From Myxococcus sp. RHSTA-1-4 (GTDB lineage: Bacteria; Myxococcota; Myxococcia; Myxococcales; Myxococcaceae): a stretch of DNA of 64,000 bases. The stretch lies in assembly GCF_020037125.1 (NCBI RefSeq), contig NZ_JAIQDG010000023.1, forward strand, positions 122,322 through 186,321. The letters run 5' to 3'. Numbering within the stretch: position 1 is the stretch's first letter; each line of letters opens with the position of its first letter. Under the pieces are notes generated by a model. That model saw nothing but the letters and a program-made list of their open reading frames with translations, was not told the DNA's origin and ran no database searches. Made by a program: the position numbers and the translations under genes. Below, in pieces: positions 45,070 through 54,355 of the stretch.

Positions 45070-48000
45070 AGACCGTTGCTCGTCTCGCGGCGCTGGCCGC
45101 GTTGGTGCTGTCCGGCGTGGCCGCGGCCAAGCCGCTCTACATCACCGTGCCGCGCTCCTATGGCAGCCAGGAGCCGGTGGCGGTGGACGTGGCCTTCGAG
45201 GACAAGGGCCCCGTGGAGCTGCGCGTCCTCAAGCCGGACAGCCTGGATGCCTTCATCCGCGCGCAGGGGGACTTGCGGCGCGCGTACCAGACGCCGCCCA
45301 CGCTGAACAACCCGGGCCGCGCGCTCAGCCGCGGCCTCAACGCCGTGAGCGCGCCGGGCATGTGGCTGCTCGACACGCTCAACCCGGGCTTCCGCGAGGT
45401 GGTGGGTGATTCGCTGCCCAGGCCGCCGGACGTGCCGGGCTCCGGCGAGCCGCTGGCCAGGGTGGCCGAGGGGCCGCAGAAGCTGGTGGGCGTGCCGCCC
45501 GGCTTCACCGTGGCGCGCAGCCAGTGGCTCAACCTGGACCTGGGCGGCGCCGACCGCGAGTTCAACGTCCCCGGCTTCACCTCGTCGAACGAGAGCAGCG
45601 GCTTCCAGGAGCGCCGCGTGGTGCTGGCGCCGCTGCCGGCCGGCACCTACGTCCTCCAGCTCGTGCAGGGGCGGGTGGAGGGGCAGGTGGTGCTCGTCGT
45701 CAGTGACTTGACGGTGCAGCTCAAGCAGACGGATGGCCAGGTGCTGGTGCGTGTGGCGGGGAGGGACCAGAAGCCCGCCGTCGGCGCGGACGTGCAGGTG
45801 TACCTGCCCAAGGGCAAGGGCCCGGCTGCGAAGACGGACAAGAAGGGCGAGGTGACGCTGGAGGTGGCAGAGCCGCGCATCATCGCCACCGCGTCCACGG
45901 GCGGTGACACGGCGATTGTCGACACGGACTTCTACTCCACGCTGGCGGTGGCGCCGGACGTGTTCATCTACAGCGACCGGCCCATCTACAAGCCGGGCCA
46001 CGAGGTGAAGTACCGCGGCCTCGTGCGCCAGCCGGACACCTTCCTCGCGCGCCTCTTCACGCCGAAGAAGCGCGAGGTGACGGTGAAGCTGATTTCGCAG
46101 GAGGGCCGTGCCCTCACCACGCGCGCCGCGGTGGACGAGTTCGGCGCCTTCAACGGCACGCTCAAGGTGCCGGAGGACCTGGGCACCGGCGTGCTGCGCG
46201 TGGAGGCCGAGGTGGATGGCCAGCCGCACCAGGGCGAAGCCCGCGTGCAGGACTACGTGAAGCCCACCTTCTACCTGGAGGTGGAGCCCGCGTCGGAGAC
46301 GGTGGTGCCCGGCGAGACGCTGCGCGTGAAGGTGCGCGCCCGCCGCTACGCCGGTGGCGTCCCCGAGGGCGCGAAGTACGAGGTCTTCCTCTATCGCAGC
46401 CTGCTGGACGCGCCCGCGTGGGTGGATGACGCCGGCAAGGGCGGCGGGGGCAGCGCGGTGACGTACGGCTCGGCCTCCAGCACGGAGGGCAAGCTGAGCG
46501 TCCCCGAGCGCCTCTACTCGTCCGTGGCCGCGCGCGACGCCGCCGAGGACCCGTGGTCCAGCGCGAGCGCGTTCGACGCCAATGGCGAGGCGGAGATTGA
46601 GGTGTCCGTGCCGGCGCTGGCTCCGGGCGAGGAGCGGATTCCGTACCGGTACTCGCTCACCATCCGCGCGCGCGACGACCAGGAGACGTTCGCCAACGCC
46701 ACCACGGCGTTCTTCCTGTCGAAGGTGGAGGTGCTGGGCGTGGCGCGGTACTCGGACGCGGTGGTGGCCAAGGGCGGCGAGGCGATGCTGGCGGTGCGCG
46801 CCACCACGCTGTCCGGCAAGCCCTACGGCGTCACGCAGGGCGAGGTGGAGTTCGTGTCTCGCAAGGCCGACGGCGAGGAGAAGAGCCTGGGCAAGCGCTC
46901 GTTCACCACGGCGGCGGACGGCACGCACCGCGAGAAGGTGCCCACCTCCGAGGTGGGCGCGGTGCTGGCGCGCGTGGTGGTGAAGGACAAGAAGGGTGAG
47001 ACGTGGCAGGGCGAGGAGTCGCTGCTCGTCATCGGCGGCGCGGACGAGCCGGTGGCGCAGGTGCCCAACCTCACGCTGGCGTCGCTGTCCGGCACGCTGG
47101 AGCCGGGCGACACCGCGCGGCTGGTGGCGCTGATGCCGGACGGCTGGGGCCCCGGCGCCCGAGACGCGGGCCCGGTGTGGGTGACGCTCTCCGGCGCCAG
47201 CCTCTATGACACGCAGGTGGTGGAGCTGACCGGCCGCACGCTGGTGCACAGCTTCAACGTGGAGAAGCGCTTCGGCAGCGCGGTGTATGCCTCCGTCGCG
47301 TACCCCACGGCCACGGGCCGCTGGGAGGAGCGCACGGTGGCCTTCCGCGTGGTGCCGCGCGAGCGCACCCTCACCGTGGAGGTGCAGCCCGCTCGCGCCG
47401 AGGCCGCGCCGCTCACCGAGCAGACGTTGGACTTGCGCGTCGTGGACCATGAGGGCCGCGGCGTGGTGGCGCAGGTCTCCGTGGGCGTGGTGGACAAGGC
47501 CGTCTACGCCATCCAGAGCGAGTTCCGCCCCAGGGTGCTGGACTTCTTCTACCCGCCGGCGCGCAACAACGTGTCCAACTTCTACTCCGCCGAGTTCCAG
47601 GGCTACGGTTATGGCGAGCAGCTCGCGCGGAAGATGGCGGGGCTGCCGGACCAGGCCTTCGCCTCCATCAAGCCGCCCAGCCGCCAGGCGAAGGACCTGG
47701 AGAAGGACACCGCGCACTGGGCTCCGGCGGTGGTGACGGACCGGGACGGCCGCGCCACGGTGCGCTTCACGCTGCCCTCCAACCAGACGCTGTGGGTGGT
47801 GACGGCGGTGGCGGCGGACACGTCCGGCCGCTTCGGCGAGGGCACCTCCGAGTTCGCCACGCGCGGTGGCCTCAACCTCTACGCCGCGCTGCCGCAGTTC
47901 CTCCGCGAGGGTGACGAGGCGCTCGCCTCCGTGCGCCTGTCCGCGGGCGAGAAGTCCCCGGCCAGCCAGCTCCTGGACGTGAAGCTGGCGTCGGCGGGCT

Positions 48001-49787
48001 CGCTCGAGGCGGACCAGCTGCAGCACAAGGTGGAGCTGGCGAAGGGCGGCGAGAAGGTGCTGCCCGTGACGCTGAAGGCCACCGCCACGGGCCCCGCGCA
48101 GCTCGCGGTGGACGTGACGGGCGGCAAGGACCCGCTGAAGGACCGCAAGCTCTTCCAGGTGGAGCCGGCGGCGGTGGAGGACGTGGTGAAGGTGAGCGCC
48201 TGGGGCGGCGGCACGCTGCAGGTGCCCGCGCCCCAGGAGGCGAAGCTGGCGAGCGTGGAGCTGGTGCTCCAGCCGTCCATCGTGGACGCGGCGCTCACCA
48301 ACGTGCGTGAGCTGCTCACGTACCCGTACGGCTGCCTGGAGCAGCTCGTCTCCACCACCATTCCCAACGTGGCGGTGTACCAGGTGCTCCAGCAGGCGGG
48401 CGCGCTGTCGAAGCTGGACACGGACACGCAGTCGCTGCTGGCCGAGGCGCGCAGCCGCTCCGTGCAGGGCACCGCGCGCATCCTCAACCTCTCCGTGAAG
48501 GGCGGCGGCTTCACCTGGTTCGGCGGCTATGACACGCCGAGCCTGCCGCTCACCCTCATCGCCCTGGACGGGCTGGCCTACGCGGCGGAGGCCGGACTGG
48601 TGGACCGCGCGGACCCCCGCCTCACCGAGAGCGCCCGCTGGCTGGAGGCGCAGGAGGGGCTGTCTCCCGAGTACGAGGCCACGCGTGCCTACGTGCTGGC
48701 GCGGCTGGAGGGGCCGAAGCAGGCGGCCCGCGCGCGCGCGCTGGTGGAGAGCGCCGAGGCTGGCGACCTGTACCCGCTGGCGCTGGCGGTGCTGGCCGCG
48801 GAGAAGGCGGGCGTCATGAAGGAGCCCGCGCTCCAGGCGCGCATCAACTCGCTGGTGGCGAAGAGCGCGCAGGGCTTCGCCACGCTGGCCGCGTACAAGC
48901 CGGGCCAGGAGATGGAGCTGAGCGAGTCCTTCTTCCGCTTCCCGCTGCGGCGCGTGGGCATGACGGCCATCGCCGCGCACGCCGCGTCGTTCGGCACGCT
49001 GGACGTCACCCGTGCGCGCCGCCGCATCCTGGAGATGCTGTCCGAGCCGGACCTGTCCACCTTCGACCGGAGCACCGCGCTGCTGCACTCGCTGTGGCTG
49101 CTGGAGCGCGACGCGAAGGCCTTCCGCGGCATGACGCCTCCGGCGGTGAAGGGCGTGAAGGGCGATGTGAAATTCTCCCCGCGCGGCATGGGCCTGGTGG
49201 CGGTGCTGGAGCCGGGCACGCGCTCGGTGGACGTGGACGGCTTCGACGGCGTGGCCACCCTCCAGGCCGCCACGCTCACCCCGCTGCCGGCGGTGCAGCC
49301 GAAGGCGGAGGGCATGTCCATCTCGCGGAGCTACTACGTGCTGCGCGAGGGCGGGAAGGTGAAGCTCGAGGCGGGTGACACCGTGTCCCAGGGCGAGGAG
49401 GTCTACGTGGAGCTGACGCTGGACGCGCGTGGGAACAACCGCGCGCGCTCGGCGTACTACGTGGTGGAGGACGCGGTGCCCGCGGGCTTCGTGCCCTTGC
49501 AGGAGGACAAGGTGTTCCGCGGTCCTCCGCACTCGCTGCCCCTGGCCCCCGAGGCGCTCCGCCGCCGCGTGCTGGACCCGGAGCGCGCCACCTTCTTCTT
49601 CGAGGAGCCGGCGTGGTGGAGCGACAGCCCGCGCACCGTGGGCTACGTGCTGCGCGCGCAGTTCCCGGGAACCTTCTCCGCGCCTCCCGCGCGCATCGAG
49701 GACATGTACGCCGCCAGCATCCACGGGCGGACGGCCGCGGACTCGCTGAAGGTGGTGCCCTCGAAGAAGGGCACGGGCGACCTGTAG
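45066..49787 (+). CDS. Bacterial alpha-2-macroglobulin with thioester motif (YfaS-type operon)
   Basis: A 1573-residue secreted protein (signal VARLAALAALVLSGVAAA). It has repeated macroglobulin beta-sandwich domains (for example around 265-290 FIYSDRPIYKPGHEVKYRG), a central bait-like region, and the thioester domain with YPYGCLEQLVS; Cys1090 and Gln1093 can form the internal thioester that traps attacking proteases. Bacterial alpha-2-macroglobulins guard the periplasm after envelope damage. No lipobox is seen, so it may be soluble. Overlaps the upstream gene by ATGA; the DUF2300-like gene starts 3 bases after its stop. The close link to cell-wall-type modules downstream recalls the pairing of other bacterial alpha-2-macroglobulins with PbpC. 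Confidence 0.93.
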   Translation: MKTVARLAALAALVLSGVAAAKPLYITVPRSYGSQEPVAVDVAFEDKGPVELRVLKPDSLDAFIRAQGDLRRAYQTPPTLNNPGRALSRGLNAVSAPGMWLLDTLNPGFREVVGDSLPRPPDVPGSGEPLARVAEGPQKLVGVPPGFTVARSQWLNLDLGGADREFNVPGFTSSNESSGFQERRVVLAPLPAGTYVLQLVQGRVEGQVVLVVSDLTVQLKQTDGQVLVRVAGRDQKPAVGADVQVYLPKGKGPAAKTDKKGEVTLEVAEPRIIATASTGGDTAIVDTDFYSTLAVAPDVFIYSDRPIYKPGHEVKYRGLVRQPDTFLARLFTPKKREVTVKLISQEGRALTTRAAVDEFGAFNGTLKVPEDLGTGVLRVEAEVDGQPHQGEARVQDYVKPTFYLEVEPASETVVPGETLRVKVRARRYAGGVPEGAKYEVFLYRSLLDAPAWVDDAGKGGGGSAVTYGSASSTEGKLSVPERLYSSVAARDAAEDPWSSASAFDANGEAEIEVSVPALAPGEERIPYRYSLTIRARDDQETFANATTAFFLSKVEVLGVARYSDAVVAKGGEAMLAVRATTLSGKPYGVTQGEVEFVSRKADGEEKSLGKRSFTTAADGTHREKVPTSEVGAVLARVVVKDKKGETWQGEESLLVIGGADEPVAQVPNLTLASLSGTLEPGDTARLVALMPDGWGPGARDAGPVWVTLSGASLYDTQVVELTGRTLVHSFNVEKRFGSAVYASVAYPTATGRWEERTVAFRVVPRERTLTVEVQPARAEAAPLTEQTLDLRVVDHEGRGVVAQVSVGVVDKAVYAIQSEFRPRVLDFFYPPARNNVSNFYSAEFQGYGYGEQLARKMAGLPDQAFASIKPPSRQAKDLEKDTAHWAPAVVTDRDGRATVRFTLPSNQTLWVVTAVAADTSGRFGEGTSEFATRGGLNLYAALPQFLREGDEALASVRLSAGEKSPASQLLDVKLASAGSLEADQLQHKVELAKGGEKVLPVTLKATATGPAQLAVDVTGGKDPLKDRKLFQVEPAAVEDVVKVSAWGGGTLQVPAPQEAKLASVELVLQPSIVDAALTNVRELLTYPYGCLEQLVSTTIPNVAVYQVLQQAGALSKLDTDTQSLLAEARSRSVQGTARILNLSVKGGGFTWFGGYDTPSLPLTLIALDGLAYAAEAGLVDRADPRLTESARWLEAQEGLSPEYEATRAYVLARLEGPKQAARARALVESAEAGDLYPLALAVLAAEKAGVMKEPALQARINSLVAKSAQGFATLAAYKPGQEMELSESFFRFPLRRVGMTAIAAHAASFGTLDVTRARRRILEMLSEPDLSTFDRSTALLHSLWLLERDAKAFRGMTPPAVKGVKGDVKFSPRGMGLVAVLEPGTRSVDVDGFDGVATLQAATLTPLPAVQPKAEGMSISRSYYVLREGGKVKLEAGDTVSQGEEVYVELTLDARGNNRARSAYYVVEDAVPAGFVPLQEDKVFRGPPHSLPLAPEALRRRVLDPERATFFFEEPAWWSDSPRTVGYVLRAQFPGTFSAPPARIEDMYAASIHGRTAADSLKVVPSKKGTGDL

Positions 49788-49790
49788 CCC

Positions 49791-52031
49791 ATGCTGTGGG
49801 CCGCCACGGTGGCCGCGCTGCTGGCGGCCACCCCCACCTTCGTCACTCGCGGTGACGTGACACCCGAGGCGGAGCTGCGCCGCGAGGCGGAGTCCACCTG
49901 GAAGGCGCTGGAGGCCCGCTACGTGGCGGAGGCGGGCGGCGCTCCGGCGAAGGCGCCGGGCACGGTGGTTCTCCAGCGCGGCGTGGCCCTGCCTCCCGAG
50001 CGCAACGCGCAGGGACGGCCGGGCCACGTGGAGCTGCGGCAGAACACGCCGGGTGTGCTGGACGCGCGGCTGCGTGTGGCGCTGCGGCACGAATTGGCGC
50101 ACCAGCTCCTGTGGTGGGCGTGTCCCCAGTCCAGCGAGGACCGGCTCTTCCACGAGGCCTTCTCCGTGGCGGTGAGCGGCGAGCTGGAGGCGTGGCGGGA
50201 GGCGCCGTACCAGTCGCTGTCGCGCGCTGCGGCGGAGGTGGCCTCGGCTCCGGCGGTGGACACGCCGCGGGCGCGGCGGGCGCTGGCGCGGATTCTGGGT
50301 GAGTCGGTGGGGTTTCCGAAGGCGCTGTCTCGCCGGCTGCGCCAGTGCCAGGACGGGGCGCGGTGGGTGGTGCCGCTGTCCATCGACGAACTGGCGGAGG
50401 TGGAGGTGCGCGCGGCCGGGCCCGCCACGGTGGTGCTCAGCCGGCACTCGGGCGAGGTGCTGCTGGCGGAGGGAGATGTACGGCGCGCGCTTCCGTATGG
50501 CTCGGTGTTGAAGCCGTTCGTGTACGCGGCGGGACCGGTGGGAGGGCATCCGGTGCTGACGCCTCGCGCGGGCGTGCAGGAGTGGGCCTGTGGGCCGGGG
50601 CTGACTTCGAAGGTGGACGCACGCACGGCGCTGCTGCGCTCGTGCAATGGGTACTTCCTGGACTGGGAGGCGAAGGGCTCGGCGCCGAAGGGGTTCGGCG
50701 CGTGGGCGGGCGTGCTGGAGGCGGTGGGGCTGACGGGCGCGCCGGCGGACATGGCGGATGCGATTGGGCTGCGGTCCACGCTGGCGCTGTCTCCGTGGGG
50801 CATGGCGCAGGCGTACCGGCTGCTGGCGGAGGCCCGGCCGGATGTGCTGGCGGTGATGGCCGACAACGCGGTGCTGGGGACGCTGGCGGAGCTGGCCGCG
50901 TCGAAGGCGCTGGCGGGTGTGTCCACCAAGACGGGCACCGTGCGTGATGCCGCGAGCCGGCCGCAGTTCGGGTGGATTGCGGCGGTGGACTCGGACCTGG
51001 TGGTGGTGGCGGTGCGGCCGGGGAAGATGCCGCGTCACTTCGCGGACGAGGTTGCGAAGGCGATGGCCCGCGTGCGCCGGCAGGCCGGGCTGGACGTCGC
51101 GCGCGTGCAGGTGCTGGGGCTGGTGCCAGCGAATGACGTGGAGGCGCGGTGCCCTGGCGTGGGCTTCTCGGTGGAGGGCGGAGTGCCTCGCGCCGCGCCG
51201 GGGGAGTGGACGCGGCTGGAGGGACTTGCCTCGGGTGGAGCGGCGGTGTGTCTGGGGGCGCCGTGGCGCGTGCGCTTCCCGAAGTTGGAGGAGGGGCGGG
51301 ACTACGCGGGCATCTTCTCCTGGTCTCCGGCACCGGCGTACCGGCCGCCGCCGGGCGTTCCCACGTCACCGAGCGCGATGAAGGCGCGGCGGGGCTCCGA
51401 CTTCGTCTTCCGCACCACGCGCTTGCAGTACACGGCGGGCGTGGTGGCGGCGGAGGACGTGGCGCTGAAGGGCGAGGCTCGCGTGGCGCTGGCGCGGGTG
51501 ATTGCACACAACGAGCAGCACAGCCGTCACCCGGGCCGGCCTGTCTGTGACACCACGCACTGCCAGGCCTTCCGAGGCACGGTGCGCGTGCGGTCCGAGG
51601 AGGCGAAGGCGGTGGGGCTTCCGCCGCTGAAGTGGAAGGAGTGGCTGTTGTTCTCCCAGGGAGGAGAGGAGCCGTGGAAGGAGACGCGCCCGCGCGCGGA
51701 GCTGGAGCGGATTCTGGGGTACATCCTGGTGTCGCTGCGCTTCGAGGACGGGCGGGCGCGGTATCTGCTCACGCGCTCGGAGGGGGATGCGACGTTCGAG
51801 TCGGCGCACTCGGTGCCGTGTGAGCTGGTGCGCTCGGGACTGAAGCTGCCGTCGTGCCCGCGGACGGCGTCGTTCGACGGCCCGAACATCGTGTTCGAGG
51901 GACAGGGACGTGGCCACGGTGAGGGCCTGGACGTGGAGGCCGCGAAGACGAGCGGCCTCAAGAGCGACGCGATTCTGGAAGAGGCCTACGGGAAGCGGCG
52001 GCCCGTGCCGGAGGACGGCGGCGGGAGCTGA
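49791..52031 (+). CDS. DUF2300 (YfaQ-like) multi-domain protein: metallopeptidase-, transpeptidase- and SpoIID-like modules
   Basis: A 746-residue exported protein. N-terminal module: HELAH at 100-104, a gluzincin-type zinc motif. Middle module (about 215-430): the three penicillin-binding-protein motifs, S238-x-x-K241 (SVLK), S284-C-N286, and K380-T-G382, in the right order for a D,D-transpeptidase/beta-lactamase fold. C-terminal module (about 540-720): ARVIAHNEQHSRH, HCQAFRG and GQGRGHGEGL (His709), as in SpoIID-type peptidoglycan lytic enzymes. Whether any module is active is untested. Last gene of the yfa-type operon, 3 bases after the alpha-2-macroglobulin gene; a role in wall repair next to protease trapping is inference. 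Confidence 0.8.
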   Translation: MLWAATVAALLAATPTFVTRGDVTPEAELRREAESTWKALEARYVAEAGGAPAKAPGTVVLQRGVALPPERNAQGRPGHVELRQNTPGVLDARLRVALRHELAHQLLWWACPQSSEDRLFHEAFSVAVSGELEAWREAPYQSLSRAAAEVASAPAVDTPRARRALARILGESVGFPKALSRRLRQCQDGARWVVPLSIDELAEVEVRAAGPATVVLSRHSGEVLLAEGDVRRALPYGSVLKPFVYAAGPVGGHPVLTPRAGVQEWACGPGLTSKVDARTALLRSCNGYFLDWEAKGSAPKGFGAWAGVLEAVGLTGAPADMADAIGLRSTLALSPWGMAQAYRLLAEARPDVLAVMADNAVLGTLAELAASKALAGVSTKTGTVRDAASRPQFGWIAAVDSDLVVVAVRPGKMPRHFADEVAKAMARVRRQAGLDVARVQVLGLVPANDVEARCPGVGFSVEGGVPRAAPGEWTRLEGLASGGAAVCLGAPWRVRFPKLEEGRDYAGIFSWSPAPAYRPPPGVPTSPSAMKARRGSDFVFRTTRLQYTAGVVAAEDVALKGEARVALARVIAHNEQHSRHPGRPVCDTTHCQAFRGTVRVRSEEAKAVGLPPLKWKEWLLFSQGGEEPWKETRPRAELERILGYILVSLRFEDGRARYLLTRSEGDATFESAHSVPCELVRSGLKLPSCPRTASFDGPNIVFEGQGRGHGEGLDVEAAKTSGLKSDAILEEAYGKRRPVPEDGGGS

Positions 52032-52184
52032 ACGCGGCAGGTTGAGAAATGCAGACAGGGCTGAATTCGTGGAAGGGTTTCCGCCCGCCCCTTGTGTGTG
52101 TTCTATTCCACCTCTGGGGGGCTTCTCCGAAGCTATTCAAAGGCGGAGAGTGATTGCTCCGGTTTCAGGTCATGAGGGGGAAGT

Positions 52185-53300
52185 ATGCAGTTGGGGAGCA
52201 ACACGACGGGGATGGCGTCGGGCATCTGTGTCGCCACGGATAAGGCCGGCCAGGATAGATGTGTCGTCGCGGTGAAGGGCACATTCGAGATTGATGCTGG
52301 GGGAGGCGCAAGGCTTTCCGATGTGCAGGAAGCGATGGTCTTCGCGGACGTCCATCAGGGGGAGCCCGGGACGACGAGCCTCCGGTACGAAAGTGATTTC
52401 GCGCCCTTCAAGCCTCGGGCGGACCTCCTGGTCCTGGGACAGGCCGTGTCGCCCACGGGCAAGCCTGTCACCGAGTCACTGGTGACGCTCGAGCTCGGGA
52501 CGGTGCGCAAAGCCATTCGAGTCACCGGAGACCGCCGCTGGGAGCGAGGGCTGCTCGGCCTGCGTGCTTCCGCTCCCCGGGCCTTCGTCCAGATGCCCCT
52601 GGTGTACGAGCGGGCCTTCGGGGGAACGGACCTCACGCATGCGGACCCGCGGCACCATGGCGCCGAGCTCCGCAACCCGGTGGGGGTGGGCTACCGCAAG
52701 AATCCCGATGCCCGGGCGGCGGAAGGCACGCCTCTGCCGAACCTGGAGGACCCCCGGCAACCCCTTTCGGGTTGGAGGGACACTCCGGTGTCCATGGGCT
52801 TCGGGCCCGTGGGGCGGAGCTGGCAGCCACGGCTCGCCCATGCCGGGACCTATGACGCTCGCTGGCAGGAGGAGGACTACCCCTTCCTGCCTCGGGATTT
52901 CGACACGCGGTACTTCCTCTGCGCGCCGGTGGACCAGCAGGTGCCATACCCGCGAGGCGGGGAGGTCTTGCGCTGCACGGGCATGACACGTGGGGGCGCG
53001 CTGGTGGCACGCGTGCCCACGCTGCGCTTTCCCGTCACCTTCCGCTTCGACGACGGGGACCAGAGTCACGAACCGCTGCTGGACACCCTGCTCGTCGAGC
53101 CGGACTCGCGGCGGATGATGCTGACCTGGCGGGCGTCGGTTCCGCTGGGGCGGAAGCCCGGGAAGCTTCGGGAGGTCCTGGTGGGGCACCAGCCTGTCCG
53201 GCTGCCTCCGGGGCGCGGTGAAGGCAAGCGGCACTTCAGGTCGCTCGCGGAAGTGGTGGCCGCTCACCGGGCGCGCCAGCGGAAGGCGGGCCGGTCATGA
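52185..53300 (+). CDS. DUF2169 domain protein (T6SS-cargo adaptor-like)
   Basis: A 371-residue cytoplasmic protein without signal. Family segments include the VVAVKGTFEID opening strand, DFAPFKPRADLLVLGQA, YERAFGG and the NPVGVGYR/PLPNLEDP block. DUF2169 proteins are encoded beside VgrG/PAAR-type cargo and act as adaptor or chaperone for type VI secretion effectors. ATG at 52185; a GGGGAAG tract lies close upstream. The stop overlaps the next start (ATGA, 53297). No vgrG, hcp or baseplate gene is in the window, so this is a cargo cassette detached from the main T6SS locus. Confidence 0.87.
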   Translation: MQLGSNTTGMASGICVATDKAGQDRCVVAVKGTFEIDAGGGARLSDVQEAMVFADVHQGEPGTTSLRYESDFAPFKPRADLLVLGQAVSPTGKPVTESLVTLELGTVRKAIRVTGDRRWERGLLGLRASAPRAFVQMPLVYERAFGGTDLTHADPRHHGAELRNPVGVGYRKNPDARAAEGTPLPNLEDPRQPLSGWRDTPVSMGFGPVGRSWQPRLAHAGTYDARWQEEDYPFLPRDFDTRYFLCAPVDQQVPYPRGGEVLRCTGMTRGGALVARVPTLRFPVTFRFDDGDQSHEPLLDTLLVEPDSRRMMLTWRASVPLGRKPGKLREVLVGHQPVRLPPGRGEGKRHFRSLAEVVAAHRARQRKAGRS

Positions 53301-54355
53301 GCGCCATCCGGGTGGAGGTGACGGCGACGGGAATGGTGAGCTCGGTGGGGCTGAGCGCCGTTTCGGCCTGTGCCGCCATGAGGGCGGGGTTGTCCGCGTT
53401 CGAGACGCTCGCGTACCGGGACAACGCGCGCAAGCCCATCACTGGCTCGCCGGTGGCCGTGCTGCCGCGCGACCTGGGGCGCGAGGAGCGGCTGGTGGAC
53501 CTGCTGGCGATGGCGATTGCGGACGCGCTGGGAGGAGAGGCGGGGACCGGCTGGGAGCAGGTGCCGCTGCTGGTGGCGGTGGCCGAGCCCGGACGCCCCG
53601 GGGGCGGCGCGACGCTGGCCGGAGAGCTGGTGGCCCGGGTGGAGCGCCGGCTGGAGCGGAGATTCCATTCCGGCCTCTCGCGTGTGCTGACAGGGGGAAG
53701 CGCCGCGGGCTTCCAGGCGCTGGAGGCGGCCCGGAAGGTGCTGGGGGAGCGCCGGGCCGCGGCGTGTCTCGTCTGTGGGGTGGACTCCTTCCTCAACGCC
53801 CGCTCGCTGCTATGGCTGGAGGAGCACGGTCGCTTGAAGAGCCCACGCAACGCGGACGGAGTCATTCCAGGGGAAGCCGCGGCGTGTGTTCGGGTGGAGC
53901 CGCGCGCGGGGGCGTCGCGCCAGTCCCTGGCCACGATTGAAGGACTGGGCTTCGCCCGGGAGATGGCCACGGTGCTCAACGAGGAGCCGTTGCGCGCCGA
54001 CGGCCTGGTGAAGGCGGGGCGCGCCGCGCTGGAGGATGCCGGGCTGCGGATGGAGGACGTGGAGCTGCGGCTGTCGGATGTCTCGGGGGAGCTGTATGCC
54101 TTCAAGGAGCAGACGCTGGCGTTGACGCGGCTGCTGCGGGTGAAGCGGGAGAGCCTCCCCTTGTGGTTGTGCGCCGAGTCCCTTGGCGAGGTGGGGGCCG
54201 CGGCGAGCCTGTGCCAGTTGGTGCGGTTGGCGCAGGCGTGGCAGCGGGGCTACGCGCCCGGGGCTCGGGCCATGTGCTTCGCGAGCAGTGTCTCGGGCGA
54301 GCGGGCGGTGGCCGTGGTGCGGCGGCCGAAGCAGGCCGGGGAGGCAGGCCGATGA
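53297..54355 (+). CDS. Catalytically degenerate beta-ketoacyl-synthase-like protein
   Basis: A 352-residue thiolase-fold protein. The ketosynthase nucleophile region reads LTGGSAAGFQAL, with Ser135 in place of the active Cys, and the usual GH-x-x-GAAG His motif reads LGEVGAAAS, with Glu for His; GVDSFLN and DGVIPGEAAA are otherwise well preserved. So it keeps the fold but not the condensing chemistry. Proteins of this kind recur between DUF2169 and PAAR-like genes of T6SS cargo cassettes, probably as structural adaptors (inference). Overlaps both neighbours by four bases. Confidence 0.82.
   Translation: MSAIRVEVTATGMVSSVGLSAVSACAAMRAGLSAFETLAYRDNARKPITGSPVAVLPRDLGREERLVDLLAMAIADALGGEAGTGWEQVPLLVAVAEPGRPGGGATLAGELVARVERRLERRFHSGLSRVLTGGSAAGFQALEAARKVLGERRAAACLVCGVDSFLNARSLLWLEEHGRLKSPRNADGVIPGEAAACVRVEPRAGASRQSLATIEGLGFAREMATVLNEEPLRADGLVKAGRAALEDAGLRMEDVELRLSDVSGELYAFKEQTLALTRLLRVKRESLPLWLCAESLGEVGAAASLCQLVRLAQAWQRGYAPGARAMCFASSVSGERAVAVVRRPKQAGEAGR

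Noticed and set aside
44700..51038. Very long open frame on the minus strand opposite the alpha-2-macroglobulin operon
   Set aside because: It is an antisense artefact of high-GC codon use; the translation is rich in His, Arg, Gln and has no domain. The plus-strand genes have strong family support.
53297..54355. FabF/FabB-type fatty acid synthase
   Set aside because: Active Cys and His are replaced (Ser, Glu) and the context is an effector cassette.
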